A model generated the notes under the pieces. It was not told the origin of the DNA. It made no database searches and saw only the letters and a program-made list of their open reading frames with translations. Of a DNA stretch of 64,000 nt, positions 41,501 to 48,893 are shown piece after piece. The DNA comes from Micromonospora saelicesensis (GTDB lineage: Bacteria; Actinomycetota; Actinomycetes; Mycobacteriales; Micromonosporaceae). Within the stretch, counting starts at the first letter, position 1. Each line of letters opens with the position of its first letter. Position numbers and translations under genes: made by a program. The DNA lies in contig NZ_FMCR01000009.1 of NCBI RefSeq assembly GCF_900091575.1, positions 186,001 through 250,000 of the forward strand, written 5' to 3'.

Positions 41501-42391
41501 GTGCGCGGAATCCTACTTGCCGGCGGCACCGGGTCCCGGCTCTGGCCGATCACCCGGGCGGTCTCGAAGCAGCTGATGCCGGTCTTCGACAAGCCGATGA
41601 TCTATTACCCGCTCTCCACCCTGGTGATGTCCGGGGTCCGGGAGATCCTGGTGATCACGACCCCGGACGACCAGGACCAGTTCCGTCGGCTGCTCGGCGA
41701 CGGCAGCCAGTTCGGGCTGCGGTTGGAGTACGTCAGCCAGGAGCGCCCGGAGGGCATCGCGCAGGCGTTCATCCTCGGTGCGGACTTCATCGGCACCGAG
41801 TCGGTGGCGCTGGTCCTCGGCGACAACATCTTCCACGGCGTGGGTCTGGGCCGGCAGCTCGCCGACCACGGTGACCCGGTCGGCGGGCGGGTCTTCGCCT
41901 ATCAGGTGGCCAACCCGCAGGAGTACGGCGTGGTCGACTTCGACGCGGATGGTCGGGTGCTCTCGATCGAGGAGAAGCCGGCCCGCCCGAAGTCCCGCTA
42001 CGCGGTGCCGGGCCTCTACTTCTACGACAACCGGGTGGTGGACATCGCCCGCAAGCTCACCCCGAGCGCCCGGGGCGAGCTGGAGATCACGGCGGTCAAC
42101 GAGGTGTACCGGGAGACCGGTGAGCTGGCGGTGACGGTGCTGGATCGCGGCACCGCCTGGCTGGACACCGGCACGTTCACCTCGATGATGCAGGCCGCCG
42201 AGTTCGTCCGGGTGGTCGAGGAGCGGCAGGGTCTCAAGATCGGTTGCGTCGAGGAGGTCGCCTGGCGGGCTGGCCTGATCGACGACGCGCAGCTGCGTGC
42301 GCTCGCCGAGCCGCTGACCAAGAGCGGTTACGGCGACTACCTGCTCGGTCTGCTCAGCGACAAGGCCGGCGACGACGGGGGTTCCTGGTGA
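41501..42391 (+). CDS. rmlA: Glucose-1-phosphate thymidylyltransferase RmlA
   Basis: 296 aa; GTG 41501. It makes dTDP-glucose from dTTP and glucose-1-phosphate. The nucleotidyltransferase signature is at the N-terminus: GILLAGGTGSRLWPITRAVSKQLMPVFDKPMIYYPLSTLV. Asp in LGDNIFHG and the GTAWLDTGTF and NPQEYGVV motifs are also typical. Length is the short-form RmlA. It is coupled to rmlC by GTGA and upstream of pafA. Confidence 0.96.
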   Translation: MRGILLAGGTGSRLWPITRAVSKQLMPVFDKPMIYYPLSTLVMSGVREILVITTPDDQDQFRRLLGDGSQFGLRLEYVSQERPEGIAQAFILGADFIGTESVALVLGDNIFHGVGLGRQLADHGDPVGGRVFAYQVANPQEYGVVDFDADGRVLSIEEKPARPKSRYAVPGLYFYDNRVVDIARKLTPSARGELEITAVNEVYRETGELAVTVLDRGTAWLDTGTFTSMMQAAEFVRVVEERQGLKIGCVEEVAWRAGLIDDAQLRALAEPLTKSGYGDYLLGLLSDKAGDDGGSW

Positions 42392-43011
42392 AGATCCGGG
42401 AGCTGAGCATCGAGGGCGCCTGGGAGATCATCCCCCAGCAGCACGGTGACCCGCGCGGCATGTTCATGGAGTGGTACCGCTTCGACAAGCTCGCCGAGGT
42501 GGTGGGGCATCCGCTGCGGCTGGCCCAGGCCAACCTGTCGGTCTCCGCGCGTGGCGTGGTGCGCGGCGTCCACTTCGCCGACGTCCCGCCCGGGCAGGCC
42601 AAGTACGTCACCTGTGTGCGGGGCGCGGTCCTCGACGTGATCGTGGACCTGCGGGTGGGCTCGCCGACCTTCGGTCGTTGGGAGGGCGTCCGGCTGGACG
42701 ACACCGACCGTCGGGCGGTCTACCTCAGCGAGGGGCTGGGGCACGGGTTCTGCGCGTTGACCGACGACGCGACCTTGAGCTATCTCTGCTCGGCCACCTA
42801 CAACCCGACCGGCGAGCACGCGGTGCACCCGCTGGACGAGGAGTTGGGCATCGAGTGGCCCGCCGACGTTCCACTGCTGTCCGCGCGCGACGACGCGGCG
42901 CCGACTCTGGCGCAGGCCCGCGAGCGCGGACTGCTTCCGGAGTACGACAGCTGCCGGCGGTTCGTGGCGAGCCTCGGTCCGGACGGAATGTCGCACTCAA
43001 CCGGTATGTGA
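42388..43011 (+). CDS. rmlC: dTDP-4-dehydrorhamnose 3,5-epimerase-type RmlC
   Basis: 207 aa from GTG 42388 (GTGA overlap with rmlA). The cupin fold is seen with QANLSVSARGVVRGVHFADVPPGQAKYVTCVRGAVLDVIVDLRVGSPTFGRWEGVRL, then GLGHGFCALTDDATLSYLCSATYNPTGEHAVHPLDEELGIEWP. The His of RGVHF is the catalytic base of RmlC; the family's usual HYQ is HFA here, so an EvaD-like 5-epimerase is a minor alternative. With RmlA, RmlB and RmlD present, rhamnose synthesis is the natural reading. Confidence 0.92.
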   Translation: MKIRELSIEGAWEIIPQQHGDPRGMFMEWYRFDKLAEVVGHPLRLAQANLSVSARGVVRGVHFADVPPGQAKYVTCVRGAVLDVIVDLRVGSPTFGRWEGVRLDDTDRRAVYLSEGLGHGFCALTDDATLSYLCSATYNPTGEHAVHPLDEELGIEWPADVPLLSARDDAAPTLAQARERGLLPEYDSCRRFVASLGPDGMSHSTGM

Positions 43012-43067
43012 CCGCGCTCGGGGCACGACCTGTGGTCTGACAGTGACGAACCGGGCCTCCGGGCGGC

Positions 43068-43073
43068 TAATGT
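43068..43073 (+). promoter_or_regulatory. -10 box of pafA, probable leaderless promoter
   Basis: TAATGT lies 6 nt before the pafA ATG (43080); it gives pafA its own promoter despite the upstream rml genes. Confidence 0.55.
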
Positions 43074-43079
43074 CACACC

Positions 43080-44438
43080 ATGGAGCGGCGAATCTTCGGC
43101 CTCGAGACCGAGTACGGCGTCACCTGCACCTATCGCGGGCAGCGGCGGCTGTCCCCGGACGAGGTCGCGCGGTATCTGTTCCGTCGCGTGGTGTCCTGGG
43201 GTCGGTCGAGCAATGTCTTCCTGCGCAATGGGGCCCGGCTCTACCTGGACGTCGGGTCGCATCCGGAGTACGCGACACCGGAGTGCGACTCGGTGACCGA
43301 TCTCGTCGCCCACGACCGGGCCGGCGAGCGGATCCTGGAGGGCTTGCTCGTCGACGCGGAGAAGCGGCTGCACGACGAGGGCATCGCGGGTGAGATCTAC
43401 CTGTTCAAGAACAACACCGATTCGGCCGGCAACTCGTACGGCTGCCACGAGAACTACCTGGTCTCCCGGCACGGCGAGTTCGGCCGGCTCGCCGACGTGC
43501 TCATTCCGTTCCTGGTCACCCGGCAGTTGATCTGCGGGGCCGGCAAGGTTCTGCAAACCCCACGCGGCGCGGTCTACTGCCTCTCGCAGCGGGCCGAGCA
43601 CATCTGGGAGGGCGTCTCCTCGGCGACCACCCGCAGCCGTCCGATCATCAACACCCGCGACGAGCCGCACGCTGACGCCGAGCGCTACCGGCGGCTGCAC
43701 GTGATCGTCGGCGACTCCAACATGAACGAGGTCACCACGCTGCTCAAGGTCGGCACCGCCGACATCGTGCTGCGGATGATCGAGGCCGGGGTGGTGATGC
43801 GCGACCTGTCCCTGGAGAACCCGATCCGGGCCATCCGGGAGGTGTCGCACGACATCACCGGCCGGCGCAAGGTGCGGTTGGCCAACGGCAAGGAGGTCAG
43901 CGCCCTGGACATCCAGCAGGAATACCTCGCCAAGGCCACCGAGTTCGTCGAGCGACGCGGCGGCGACCAGGCCGCCAAGCGGGTCGTCGAGCTGTGGGGC
44001 CGGGTGCTCAACGCGGTGGAGACCGGCGACCTGGAGCCGGTCTCCCGGGAGATCGACTGGGTCAGCAAGCTGCGGCTGATCGAGCGCTACCAGCGCAAGC
44101 ACGACCTGCCGCTGTCGCACCCCCGGGTGGCGCAGATGGATCTGGCCTACCACGACGTGCGCCGTGGCCGGGGCCTCTACGGGCTCCTGGAACGCCGCGG
44201 CGAGGTCGACCGGGTGGCCACCGACCCGGAGATCTTCGAGGCCAAGGAGACCCCGCCGCAGACCACCCGGGCCCGGCTGCGGGGCGAGTTCATCCGGCAC
44301 GCCCAGGAGAAGCGCCGGGACTTCACCGTCGACTGGGTGCACCTGAAGCTCAACGACCAGGCGCAGCGCACCGTGCTCTGCAAGGACCCGTTCCGGGCGT
44401 ACGACGAGCGGGTGGAGCGGCTGATCGCCAGCATGTGA
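43080..44438 (+). CDS. pafA: Pup-protein ligase PafA
   Basis: 452 aa. PafA activates the C-terminal Glu of Pup with ATP and joins it to substrate lysine. The glutamine-synthetase-like core is recognised from RIFGLETEYGVTC, DVGSHPEYATPECDS, EIYLFKNNTDSAGNSYGCHENYLVSRHG, INTRDEPHADAERYRRLHVIVGDSNMNEV, and the C-terminal EFIRHAQEKRRDFTVDWVHLKLNDQAQRTVLCKDPF, which is absent from Dop. The gene starts 68 nt after rmlC and has its own leaderless promoter. A strong terminator follows. Confidence 0.97.
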   Translation: MERRIFGLETEYGVTCTYRGQRRLSPDEVARYLFRRVVSWGRSSNVFLRNGARLYLDVGSHPEYATPECDSVTDLVAHDRAGERILEGLLVDAEKRLHDEGIAGEIYLFKNNTDSAGNSYGCHENYLVSRHGEFGRLADVLIPFLVTRQLICGAGKVLQTPRGAVYCLSQRAEHIWEGVSSATTRSRPIINTRDEPHADAERYRRLHVIVGDSNMNEVTTLLKVGTADIVLRMIEAGVVMRDLSLENPIRAIREVSHDITGRRKVRLANGKEVSALDIQQEYLAKATEFVERRGGDQAAKRVVELWGRVLNAVETGDLEPVSREIDWVSKLRLIERYQRKHDLPLSHPRVAQMDLAYHDVRRGRGLYGLLERRGEVDRVATDPEIFEAKETPPQTTRARLRGEFIRHAQEKRRDFTVDWVHLKLNDQAQRTVLCKDPFRAYDERVERLIASM

Positions 44439-44447
44439 CCGGTTGTC

Positions 44448-44478
44448 GGCCCCGTCGGTGCGCTGCGCCGACGGGGCC
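44448..44478 (+). terminator. Terminator after pafA
   Basis: An 11-bp perfect stem (44448-44458 with 44468-44478) can be extended inward by GCG-type pairs. It lies 10 nt after the pafA stop. Confidence 0.75.
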
Positions 44479-44502
44479 GCTCAGCCCGGCGCGCTGAGCG
44501 GT

Positions 44503-44508
44503 TAAGCT
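44503..44508 (+). promoter_or_regulatory. -10 box, probable leaderless promoter
   Basis: TAAGCT lies 9 nt before the ATG at 44518. Confidence 0.5.
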
Positions 44509-44517
44509 GAGCGCGCC

Positions 44518-44712
44518 ATGACGACTTCTGGACCTTCCGACCGCCCCGAGCGCGGCACCGAGCGGCAGAACTGGATCGAACGTCGGCGGGAGAAGATCCG
44601 CGCCGAGATCGACCGTAACCGGCGCGGTGAATACACGGTTCCGACCTGGGTGCTGGCCCTGGCCTTGGTGCTCATCGTGGGCGGCTGGCTGGCCCTGATC
44701 TTCCTGGCCTGA
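44518..44712 (+). CDS. Small single-TM membrane protein
   Basis: 64 aa. The N-terminal 40 residues are charged and helical (RQNWIERRREKIRAEIDRNRRGEY), followed by one TM helix (VPTWVLALALVLIVGGWLALIFLA) that ends the protein. It has its own leaderless -10 and terminator-insulated position between pafA and the three-gene module. Similar small proteins are found next to pafA in actinobacteria. The function is unknown. Confidence 0.68.
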   Translation: MTTSGPSDRPERGTERQNWIERRREKIRAEIDRNRRGEYTVPTWVLALALVLIVGGWLALIFLA

Positions 44713-44865
44713 CCCGCACGCGCAGCCTGCGGGGTTGGCCCGCCCGCAGCCTTCCGACCCGGGCCGCCCCGACCGTCGGCGGTGACGCCGTCGAGCTCTC
44801 GACCGCGCCGATGGACGGTCCACCCTGTCGTCTCAACGGTGGGTGCGGCGCGGACGACTGATGGT

Positions 44866-44871
44866 TACCGT
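44866..44871 (+). promoter_or_regulatory. -10 box, probable leaderless promoter
   Basis: TACCGT lies 6 nt before the ATG at 44878, the first gene of the three-gene module. Confidence 0.5.
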
Positions 44872-44877
44872 GTGAGC

Positions 44878-45285
44878 ATGCCACCGTCTCCGGCCGTCAA
44901 CGCCAGGGTGCCGCTGCTGCCTCCACCACCCGACCGGGTGCGCGACCGTCTGCGTCGCTGGGTTCGCGCGTGGGGCGCCTACACCGGCCTCCGTCACTGG
45001 CTGCTGGTGCGTGGAACGATATTGTCCGCGATTTTCGCCGCGCTGTACCTGACCAGCGGTGTGGTGATCGGGTGGCGAACGACCTATGACGTGGCCATCG
45101 GCATCACCTCGCCCGGCGATCCCTCCGTCTCGGTGCCGGCGTTGGCATGGCCCGTCTCGCTGGCGGGTTGGCTGGCCGCTCCGGCAGTCTTCGGCGCCGT
45201 CGCGGGCGTGGTAATCAGCTTCGCGATCGCTGGCCGGCGGCAGCGGCCGATCGGCGAAGTGCTCGCCAAGGCCGGCGATTCATGA
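44878..45285 (+). CDS. Two-TM membrane protein, hypothetical (module gene A)
   Basis: 135 aa; ATG 44878 preferred over GTG 44872 because of the -10 spacing. A basic, Pro-rich N-terminus (RRWVRAWGAYTGLRHWLLV) precedes TM1 (GTILSAIFAALYLTSGVVIGW) and, after a 30-residue loop (AIGITSPGDPSVSVPALAW), TM2 (PVSLAGWLAAPAVFGAVAGVVISFAIAG). No family could be named with certainty. Its stop overlaps the next gene by ATGA. It is the first gene of an apparent operon with genes at 45282 and 45631. Confidence 0.72.
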   Translation: MPPSPAVNARVPLLPPPPDRVRDRLRRWVRAWGAYTGLRHWLLVRGTILSAIFAALYLTSGVVIGWRTTYDVAIGITSPGDPSVSVPALAWPVSLAGWLAAPAVFGAVAGVVISFAIAGRRQRPIGEVLAKAGDS

Positions 45286-45641
45286 CCGAGCAGGAGACGG
45301 CCCGAGTTCCAGGATCCCGCGAAGGAAGGCGCACCGTAATCCCGCATCTCAAGGATCTGGTGTACCTGCACAGCGGATTCGAGGTTCCGGCCCGATTCAC
45401 CCCGGACTTCGTGAGGCTGCACGACGGACACTGGAACGTCGCCGAGCGGGACTGGGAAGCCATCGTCGTGTTGGTGCTGGATACGGACGCCGTGAGTCCT
45501 CGCGCCGATGGCTGGAGGGCGGTCAAGCAGGCGGTCGAGGCGGCCGTTGATTTCCTGGTCGACGACCAGATTTGGCCGTGGTGCCCGATCTGCAAGCGAG
45601 GTACCTCCGCCGGGCGGATGGAGCAGGATCATGACCGCTGA
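45282..45641 (+). CDS. 119-aa hypothetical protein with C-terminal CPxC motif (module gene B)
   Basis: ATG 45282 overlaps the gene A stop (ATGA). The sequence is soluble with mixed alpha/beta character (IPHLKDLVYLHSGFEVPARF, WEAIVVLVLDTDAVSPRADGW, AVKQAVEAAVDFLVDDQIW) and ends with WCPICKRGTSAGRMEQDHDR, where Cys-Pro-Ile-Cys plus His/Asp could bind a metal or be a redox pair. It is not recognised as a known family. It overlaps gene C by 11 nt. Confidence 0.68.
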   Translation: MTEQETARVPGSREGRRTVIPHLKDLVYLHSGFEVPARFTPDFVRLHDGHWNVAERDWEAIVVLVLDTDAVSPRADGWRAVKQAVEAAVDFLVDDQIWPWCPICKRGTSAGRMEQDHDR

Positions 45642-46512
45642 GCCGACCGGCGTCCGCGGCAGCTTCCGCACGCTCGCGAGGAGGCTGGTGCGTGACTCGT
45701 TCCCCGACCGGACCCTTGACGAGGTCGACCACTACGTTGCCCGGGCCGAGGCGCGGATCCACCGGAGGATGTTCCGTCCGAAGCCCGATCCAAACTTCGG
45801 TTTCATTGTCGTGGTGGCCCTCGCTCGGAACGGCGCACCCGAACTCGCGCGGTGGGAAACGCAGTGGAGATTCCTGTCGTCAGCGATGAGCTCCGCGCTC
45901 GACTACGCCGACATGAACGACGTGGACTGGCACGACAGTGGTGACGGTGTCGTCCTCTTCGTATCACCTCCCGACCGCGCTGGGCGGGTCAGCCACTTCG
46001 TCGCCCACCTGGCCCACCAATTGGCAGGGGCAGGACGATCCAGGCGCGACGACGACCGGTTGCGCGTACGTGTCGCACTGCACATGGGTCATCTCATCCG
46101 GCACGAGACCGGTTGGGGCGGGTCGGCCGTCGTTACCGCGATGCGGCTGGTCGACAGCGAGTCGTTGAGGTCTGCCATGACGGCGGTGCGGGGGGCGGCG
46201 CTGGCGATCATCGCCTCGGACATGTTCTACCGAGACGTCGTTGGACAGGATTATCGCGGCGGGCTCGACCCGTCTGCGTTTAGAGCGGTCGACGTGACCG
46301 GCAAGGAATTGCACCAGCAGGCGTGGATCTGGGTGCCCGGTGAAGCGCATCCATCGCCACTGCCCGGGACCGTCCAGGTCCGGTCCGATCGATCGACGAT
46401 CGTCGGCCCGATCGTCGGCGGCCCGATCGTCGGCGACCGGGTCGGCGGCGGCAAGGTGGTGTACGGCACAGAGGGGACACGCGACGGGAATGGCCCCGAC
46501 GATCGTCGCTGA
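45631..46512 (+). CDS. Degenerate class III nucleotide-cyclase homology domain protein with amyloid-like tail (module gene C)
   Basis: 293 aa. ATG 45631 overlaps gene B by 11 nt. Residues about 55-235 resemble the class III adenylyl/guanylyl cyclase homology domain: beta1 FGFIVVVALARNG, HDSGDGVVLFVSPP (motif GDG), VRVALHMGHLIR, GGSAVVTAMRLVDSESLRSAM and ASDMFYRDVV. The first metal-binding Asp of beta1 is not present (VVVALARNG), so catalysis is doubtful and a sensor or scaffold role is more likely. The C-terminal tail (about residues 255-279) is GPIVGGPIVGDRVGGGK, similar to Gly/Val-rich bacterial amyloid-signalling motifs. Such tails couple sensors to effectors in immunity-like systems. The function is inferred. 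Confidence 0.7.
   Translation: MTAEPTGVRGSFRTLARRLVRDSFPDRTLDEVDHYVARAEARIHRRMFRPKPDPNFGFIVVVALARNGAPELARWETQWRFLSSAMSSALDYADMNDVDWHDSGDGVVLFVSPPDRAGRVSHFVAHLAHQLAGAGRSRRDDDRLRVRVALHMGHLIRHETGWGGSAVVTAMRLVDSESLRSAMTAVRGAALAIIASDMFYRDVVGQDYRGGLDPSAFRAVDVTGKELHQQAWIWVPGEAHPSPLPGTVQVRSDRSTIVGPIVGGPIVGDRVGGGKVVYGTEGTRDGNGPDDRR
46398..46434 (+). repeat. Three GATCGTCGGC direct repeats in the tail of module gene C
   Basis: GATCGTCGGC occurs at 46398-46407, 46410-46419 and 46425-46434, encoding the IVG(G)P repeats of the protein tail. Confidence 0.7.
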
Positions 46513-46636
46513 GGCATCGGCGCTGCTCGCCGGCCGGGGCCATGGCAGGGTGAGAGCGCAAGAACGGCTGGACCCTCGCGGAGCGGACGGTCGAGCTGTC
46601 GCCGGACGCGACACAGCAGTAGCTGCGGTTGCCGGA

Positions 46637-47722
46637 CTAGGCGGCCAGGGTTACCGCGTGCCGGCCGGCGGCGGCTGCCGCCAGGAAGTACGCGTGGTCG
46701 GCGTCGAGACCACGGCCCATGGTGGACAGCGGCACGGCGCTGGCCCGCAGCGCGGCGTCCAGACCGTCGGTGAGCACCCGGACGATCCGGTGCCGGGCCG
46801 CCAGGGGCGCCAGGGCCGCGTGCACCTCGGTCGCGAGGGACGGCGCCAGGTCCTCGGGCACCACCAGCTCCGCCGGGGCGAGCGCCACCCGACCGTACGC
46901 GGTGAGGCTGTGGTGTGACACGCCCCGGTGTCGGGGGCGGGGGTCGGCGTCGGAGATGCGCAACGAGCCGACCGGCTTTCCGCCCAGCGTGGCGATCGCG
47001 TTGACCGCCTCGCCGACGGCGACGCCGGAGAAGCCCCACCGGGTTCCGGTGCCCAGGTTGCCCGGTCCCTGGGCCACGATCGCCACGTCCGCGTTCAGCA
47101 CGTACCGGGCGGCGAGCAGACCGCCGTGCAGGGTGGTGGCCTCCAGGTCGCCACCGAACGCCTGCCCGACGGTGATCGTGCCGGCCAGCTCGGCCCGCAG
47201 CCCGGCGAGGGTGCGGGAGAACCAGGCGGGCAGCGCCCCGCCGTCGGTGAGCAGGTACGCCACCCGCGCCTGCGGGGCGTCGGCCCGGATGCCGGCCAGG
47301 ATCGCCGGGAGCGCCGAGTGCAGGTCGGCGGTGACCACCGGCAGGCCGCCGAGGTCGTCCGCGTCGGCCAGCACGTCGCGGTGCGGAGAGGCCTCCTCGT
47401 CGACGCCGAGGAGGATCGGCTGCAACGGCGTGTAGCGGGCCTTGACCAGGTGCCCGGCGTCGCGGGTGTCGGCGACGTCCGGCGGGTCCGGCGGTAGCCG
47501 GTCCGGCAGGGCGACCACCAGGGCGTACCCGCCGGTGCCCAACCCCATCAGCAGCGCGCCGGCGTTGAGCAGGACCCGGTCGCCGGGCTCGGGCGTGCCG
47601 ACCAGGTCCGGGTAGGCCAGCGCCCGCATCCGGGTGCCGTCGGGCAGGTCGACGTCCAGCTCCACCGCCCCGGTCCACTGCCGTCGCAGCGTCGCCACCG
47701 TCCCCGTACGCCATCGCACCAT
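46637..47722 (-). CDS. DUF3866 family protein
   Basis: 361 aa from ATG 47722, 7 nt after TAGCGT. The protein begins VRWRTGTVATLRRQWTGAVELDVDLPDGTRMRALAYPDLVGTPEPGDRVLLNAGALLMGLGTGGYALVVALPD, the DUF3866 N-terminal beta domain, and continues with a large alpha/beta part (VAYLLTDGGALPAWFSRTLAGLRAEL, AIVAQGPGNLGTGTRWGFSG). No catalytic motif can be named. The family is common in Gram-positive bacteria and often sits near pafBC; its function is unknown. Confidence 0.85.
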   Translation of the reverse strand: MVRWRTGTVATLRRQWTGAVELDVDLPDGTRMRALAYPDLVGTPEPGDRVLLNAGALLMGLGTGGYALVVALPDRLPPDPPDVADTRDAGHLVKARYTPLQPILLGVDEEASPHRDVLADADDLGGLPVVTADLHSALPAILAGIRADAPQARVAYLLTDGGALPAWFSRTLAGLRAELAGTITVGQAFGGDLEATTLHGGLLAARYVLNADVAIVAQGPGNLGTGTRWGFSGVAVGEAVNAIATLGGKPVGSLRISDADPRPRHRGVSHHSLTAYGRVALAPAELVVPEDLAPSLATEVHAALAPLAARHRIVRVLTDGLDAALRASAVPLSTMGRGLDADHAYFLAAAAAGRHAVTLAA

Positions 47723-47729
47723 GACGGGC

Positions 47730-47735
47730 ACGCTA
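47730..47735 (-). promoter_or_regulatory. -10 box, probable leaderless promoter
   Basis: On the minus strand TAGCGT lies 7 nt before the DUF3866 ATG (47722). Confidence 0.5.
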
Positions 47736-47771
47736 GCCGCGCGGGCCCGGCGGCCCGCGCCCGGGTGTGGG

Positions 47772-48776
47772 TCAGGTGGGTTCGGGGCCGCCGGCGTCCG
47801 GGGTCGGCCCGGCCTGGGTGTGCCGGGCGGTGCCGGTGGCGCCCGGCATCGAACGGGTCGGGTCGAGGAAGACGAACCTGATCTCCGGGTACCGGTTCGT
47901 GAGCCGCCGCTCGGCCTCGTCGGCGGTGGCCTCGATCTGCGCGCCGGTGGCCTCGTCGCGGAAGTCGACCTTCGCGGCGACCAGGATGTCCTGCGGGCCG
48001 AGCTGCATGGTCAACAGGGTGTCGATGCGCTCCACCTCGGGCAGTCCGGCCAGATCCTGCTCGATCTCGTGGCGCAGCCGCTCCGGGACGGCCCGGCCGA
48101 CCAGCAGCGACAGGTTGTTGGCGGCGAGAACCCCGGCGACCGTCAGCAGCAGGAGCCCGATCAGGATCGACGCGACGCCGTCCCACACCTCGTCGCCGGT
48201 GGCGTGCGACAGGCCGACGCCGAGCCCGGCCAGCACCAGACCGATCAGGGCCGCGCTGTCCTCCAGGAAGACGGCCTTGACTGTGGTGTCGGCGGTCAGC
48301 CGCAGGAACCGCCGAGGCGTGGTCTCCCAGCGTCGCGACTCGCGGCGGACCTGCCGCACCGCCCGGGCCAGTGAGATCGACTCGATGACGAACGACACCC
48401 CGAGCACGATGTACGAGATGAGGTAGTCGCCGCTGTGCTCGTGCACCAGGATCGTGGTGACGCCGTGGGTGACGGCGAAACCGGCGCCGGCGACGAACGT
48501 GAACATGGCCGCGAAGAACGCCCAGACGTAGCTTTCCTTGCCGTATCCGAAGGGGCGTCGCTGGTCGGCCGGGCGGGCACCGCGGCGCAGCGCCTGGAAG
48601 AGCAGCACCTCGGTGGTGGTGTCGGCGACCGAGTGCGCCGCCTCGGAGAGCATCGCGGCTGATCCGGAGATCAGCCCGGCGATCAGCTTGGCGACCGCGA
48701 TGGCGAGGTTGGCGGCGCCGGCGACGACGACGGTGCCGACGCTCTCGCTCTCGGGCCTGGCGTCCGCTTGCGACAT
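47772..48776 (-). CDS. Cation diffusion facilitator family transporter
   Basis: 334 aa from ATG 48776, 7 nt after TAGGGT. Six TM helices are predicted; metal-site motifs occur as SEAAHSVADTTTEVLL (TM2, HxxxD type) and TADTTVKAVFLEDSAALIGLVLAGLG (TM5). A C-terminal cytoplasmic domain at about residues 220-310 (VERIDTLLTMQLGPQDILVAAKVDF) is the usual CDF metal-sensing dimerisation domain. The likely substrate is Zn2+, Fe2+ or Mn2+, exchanged for protons. The TM2/TM5 residues do not settle the metal. Confidence 0.88.
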   Translation of the reverse strand: MSQADARPESESVGTVVVAGAANLAIAVAKLIAGLISGSAAMLSEAAHSVADTTTEVLLFQALRRGARPADQRRPFGYGKESYVWAFFAAMFTFVAGAGFAVTHGVTTILVHEHSGDYLISYIVLGVSFVIESISLARAVRQVRRESRRWETTPRRFLRLTADTTVKAVFLEDSAALIGLVLAGLGVGLSHATGDEVWDGVASILIGLLLLTVAGVLAANNLSLLVGRAVPERLRHEIEQDLAGLPEVERIDTLLTMQLGPQDILVAAKVDFRDEATGAQIEATADEAERRLTNRYPEIRFVFLDPTRSMPGATGTARHTQAGPTPDAGGPEPT

Positions 48777-48783
48777 GAGGATC

Positions 48784-48789
48784 ACCCTA
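48784..48789 (-). promoter_or_regulatory. -10 box, probable leaderless promoter
   Basis: On the minus strand TAGGGT lies 7 nt before the CDF ATG (48776). Confidence 0.5.
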
Positions 48790-48880
48790 TGACCGCCGAC
48801 GGCGACGCGCCGGGGGAGGCCCGATCCGAACAAGTGTGCGGCACGCCCGCGTGGGTGCACGGTGTGGGCGGGTCGGCTGC

Positions 48881-48886
48881 TAGCGT
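48881..48886 (+). promoter_or_regulatory. -10 box of pafBC, probable leaderless promoter
   Basis: TAGCGT lies 7 nt before the pafB GTG (48894). Confidence 0.55.
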
Positions 48887-48893
48887 CTACCGC

